Below are positions 22,854 through 22,911 of a DNA stretch of 22,911 bases, piece after piece. The position numbers were made by a program, and so were the translations under genes. The notes under the pieces are model-generated. The model was not told the DNA's origin. It worked only from the letters and a program-made list of their open reading frames with translations, and searched no databases. The stretch comes from a virus. Where the stretch lies: positions 1 through 22,911 of IMG/VR virus record IMGVR_UViG_3300031658_000141, one strand, 5' to 3'. How positions within the stretch are numbered: position 1 is the first letter of the stretch; the number at the start of each line of letters is the position of its first letter.

Positions 22854-22911
22854 CTATGCCGCAAATGGATCGTAATCCATCAACGCTTGCCTCTGAGGCG
22901 CTCTAGTATCG
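22854..22911 (-). CDS. C-terminal end of an upstream gene (partial)
   Basis: Nineteen codons are open on the minus strand from the window edge to a TAG, reading DTRAPQRQALMDYDPFAA. The stop lies 10 bases before the start of the next gene, and the TAGGAG at the junction doubles as that gene's ribosome binding site, the same tight packing seen throughout the window. That makes a real upstream gene likely. The fragment is too short to assign a function; in related phages a terminase or another small head gene could sit here. Confidence 0.5.
   Translation of the reverse strand, partial: DTRAPQRQALMDYDPFAA

Overview
The window is the virion-morphogenesis (late) region of a short-tailed tailed phage, a podovirus of the broad T7 / Bordetella BPP-1 / marine HMO-2011-like type. 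All supported genes lie on the minus strand and read from the right end of the window to the left. Genes are packed with ATGA or TAATG overlaps or a few bases between them, so this looks like one long late transcription unit. Terminase, replication and lysis genes are not visible; they must lie outside. A marine (probably proteobacterial) host is an inference from the resemblance of the fibre-region proteins (12-residue fibre repeats, propeller-repeat fibres, an 87-residue MKTIVETST protein) to those I recall from marine phages. The sequence does not prove the host.

Head module (right end, 22911 down to about 17969): the tail of an upstream gene, two small unassigned proteins (178 and 63 aa), the portal, a small Bbp19-like protein, the scaffold, the major capsid protein and a probable head-decoration (cement) protein. 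Only two intergenic stretches in the window show clear secondary structure. A 130-base leader before the capsid gene can fold into a three-way junction. A strong GC-rich hairpin follows the decoration gene, much where T7 places its late terminator.

Tail and ejection module (17920 down to 6090): tail tubular protein A-like adaptor, nozzle/tubular protein B-like protein, a GNAT-fold protein like T7 gp13, then the internal proteins expected to be ejected into the host: gp14-like (190 aa), gp15-like (816 aa), and two giant proteins (1093 and 827 aa) where T7 has one gp16. The 1093-aa protein is the most unusual gene here. It carries a ParB/sulfiredoxin-like motif domain and, further on, a RelA/SpoT-like nucleotidyltransferase domain with its key Asp and Glu in place, so it may be an injected effector as well as a virion part.

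Host-recognition module (6033 down to 1): a T7 gp17-type fibre with a coiled coil and ten 12-residue repeats but no obvious C-terminal receptor-binding domain; a 123-aa beta-rich protein; an 870-aa protein whose repeats fall into two sets of seven, read here as two tandem seven-bladed beta-propellers; an 87-aa protein; and the start of a second propeller-type paralogue that runs off the left end. The likely picture is an adaptor fibre plus separate, modular propeller proteins for receptor binding. No stretch over 300 bases lacks a gene; no tRNA, CRISPR, IS element or integrase was seen.
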